From contig REDK01000059.1 in the NCBI GenBank assembly GCA_007693535.1, positions 1 through 36,010 of the forward strand: a DNA stretch of 36,010 bases. Reading direction: 5' to 3'. Both the position numbers and the translations under genes were made by a program. This DNA is from Chromatiaceae bacterium. Lineage in GTDB: Bacteria > Pseudomonadota > Gammaproteobacteria > Chromatiales > Chromatiaceae. A model generated the notes under the pieces. The model was not told where the DNA came from. It saw nothing but the letters and a program-made list of their open reading frames with translations, and ran no database searches. Position 1 is the stretch's first letter, and each line of letters starts with the position of its first letter. This document shows, piece by piece, positions 35,801-36,010 of the stretch.

Positions 35801-36010
35801 CTGGATCAGGGCCAGCGGCAGGGTCGCGAGCAGGCCGACGGCAAGCAGGAGGGCGATGGCCGTGGGCCATTGGCGCAGGCTGATCTCCAGCCGGCAGGCG
35901 GTCTGCCACCAGCCCGCCGCCGGGCGCAGCCAGTCGGACGCGAACCCGGCCAGGGCGCGCCAGGCGGTGTCGCGCCAGTCGCCGAGGCGCGGCCCGGCCG
36001 CGGCGACGCC
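32891..36010 (-). CDS. P-type cation ATPase with N-terminal membrane extension (5' end outside window)
   Basis: A large inner-membrane ion pump, 1039 residues inside the window, and the frame is still open at the edge. Hallmarks: MLTGESVPVEKD, VAAIPEGLPAIMT in helix 4, the phosphorylated Asp in CSDKTGTLTRNE (codon 34664-34666), and AMTGDGVNDAPALKRAD. The usual N-terminal cation-ATPase domain is at DELFRDFDSDDAGLTQTEAE, read from about 35600. Before it lie an Ala/Thr/Asp-rich linker and two hydrophobic segments (IALLLAVGLLATLPLALI and LWLTALALLALIPVALLIFL), then more sequence to the edge. No ATG or GTG occurs in frame between 35488 and 36010. The closest class is P2-type (Ca-like), but helix 5 and 6 read NGGQAG and NMVTAVT instead of the calcium-pump residues, so the ion is uncertain. 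Confidence 0.9.
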   Translation of the reverse strand, partial: GVAAAGPRLGDWRDTAWRALAGFASDWLRPAAGWWQTACRLEISLRQWPTAIALLLAVGLLATLPLALIQTGLWLTALALLALIPVALLIFLLARAQRRTGERPAAATADTDDAQDQAATLTPATTPHTLATDELFRDFDSDDAGLTQTEAERRLAAHGPNRLPAPSKRHPLLRLLSHFANILIIMLVIAGIVTGLLGHWVDTAVILGVVVINALIGFIQEGKAEKALEAVGSLLTPTCTVLRDGTRRALPADELVPGDVVLLQSGDRVPADLRLFRVRDLRIEEAMLTGESVPVEKDTRAVDAKASVGDRSGMAYTGTLITYGQGRGVVVATGSDTELGRISAMLSQVRTLKTPLLRQIETFGYWLTAAIVGIATLTFAFGHLVRGIGWGDSFLAAVGLAVAAIPEGLPAIMTITLAIGVQRMAKRHAIIRRLPAVETLGSVTVICSDKTGTLTRNEMTVARVMVADGAWQVSGVGYAPRGEVLPADADPDSATAEDAAAEQRDGVMALARAGMLCNEAELAERDGQWVLLGDPTEGALVVLAAKLGLAAAAERKGWPRVDLIPFESQHRFMATLHHDHEGDGVIYVKGAPERVLGMCEKVHQPDHDEEIDTGAWQDHAEALAADGHRVLAIAMRPAPSDQTELRFDDVQQGLNLLGLVGIIDPPREEAIRAVAECRSAGIRVKMITGDHAATARAIGLQLGIGDGRHSMTGPEIDEVDDHTLEQRAAEVDVFARASPEHKLRLVEALQRRGEVVAMTGDGVNDAPALKRADVGVAMGAKGTDAAREAAETVLTDDNFASIVHAVEEGRTIHDNLTKAILFILPTNGGQAGVIIAAILAGLVLPITPVQILWVNMVTAVTLALALAFEPAERGVMARPPRDPSAPLLSSFLLWRILLVSALLVVGAIGMFLWELERGMPLESARVATINTLVSGQIFYLLSTRAMVAPGFTLAGLTGNRLVPLVIGIIILLQLLFTYAPPMEALFGTGPIDLLAWGFILAIGLAVFVVVECEKWIIRRYRAHKAGPGRQEASQATAPG

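Overview
The window comes from a GC-rich purple sulfur bacterium, most likely a member of the Chromatiaceae (Gammaproteobacteria). The evidence is its left end: the 3' part of a puf photosynthesis operon in the order pufM-pufC-pufB-pufA-pufB-pufA. A tetrahaem PufC followed by two further beta/alpha pairs behind pufLMC is the arrangement known from Allochromatium vinosum. No rRNA, tRNA, CRISPR array or complete insertion sequence was seen. The rest is ordinary chromosomal gene content.

Layout: (1) 1-3480, puf operon end: reaction-centre M subunit (cut by the window edge), tetrahaem cytochrome with an unusual acidic C-terminal tail, two LH1 beta/alpha pairs, and a hairpin plus intrinsic terminator. 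(2) 3480-5040, a small membrane protein bracketed by hexamer repeats, a YkgJ-type cysteine-cluster protein and a retropepsin-like protein. (3) 5040-9770, htpG with a heat-shock-like promoter, an unknown lipoprotein and phosphoglucomutase. (4) 9770-11450, a REP-associated transposase and a polyhydroxyalkanoate-system protein. (5) 11610-14790, an RND permease without adaptor. (6) 15040-16320, a run of truncated genes (DUF3800, minimal nucleotidyltransferase, PLD/helicase N-terminus) that looks like a decayed defence island. (7) 16918-21287, a small membrane protein, a Gfo/Idh/MocA oxidoreductase, pyruvate kinase, an alpha/beta hydrolase and a MOSC protein, all on the + strand. (8) 21322-23625, polyphosphate kinase on the opposite strand. 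(9) 24414-28963, an adaptor/RND pump pair. (10) 29329-32889, a DUF1523 protein, an ERCC4-type nuclease, and the NAD-salvage pair pncB-pncA. (11) 32891-36010, a P-type cation ATPase whose N-terminus runs out of the window.

Functionally, the left end makes the reaction centre, its electron donor and variable LH1 ring subunits. Phosphoglucomutase, pyruvate kinase, polyphosphate kinase and the PHA-system protein touch carbon and phosphate storage, which fits a phototroph with storage polymers. pncB and pncA overlap by ATGA and together convert nicotinamide to nicotinate mononucleotide.

The points most worth a second look are the PufC tail, the two LH1 beta genes with identical protein but different codons beside alpha subunits that differ in the calcium-binding motif, the hexamer arrays around a small membrane gene, the fossil defence island, a bacterial ERCC4/HhH nuclease, and the N-terminal extension and altered ion-site residues of the P-type ATPase. 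I found no single intact system that I can call new; these are leads read from sequence by eye, without database searches.
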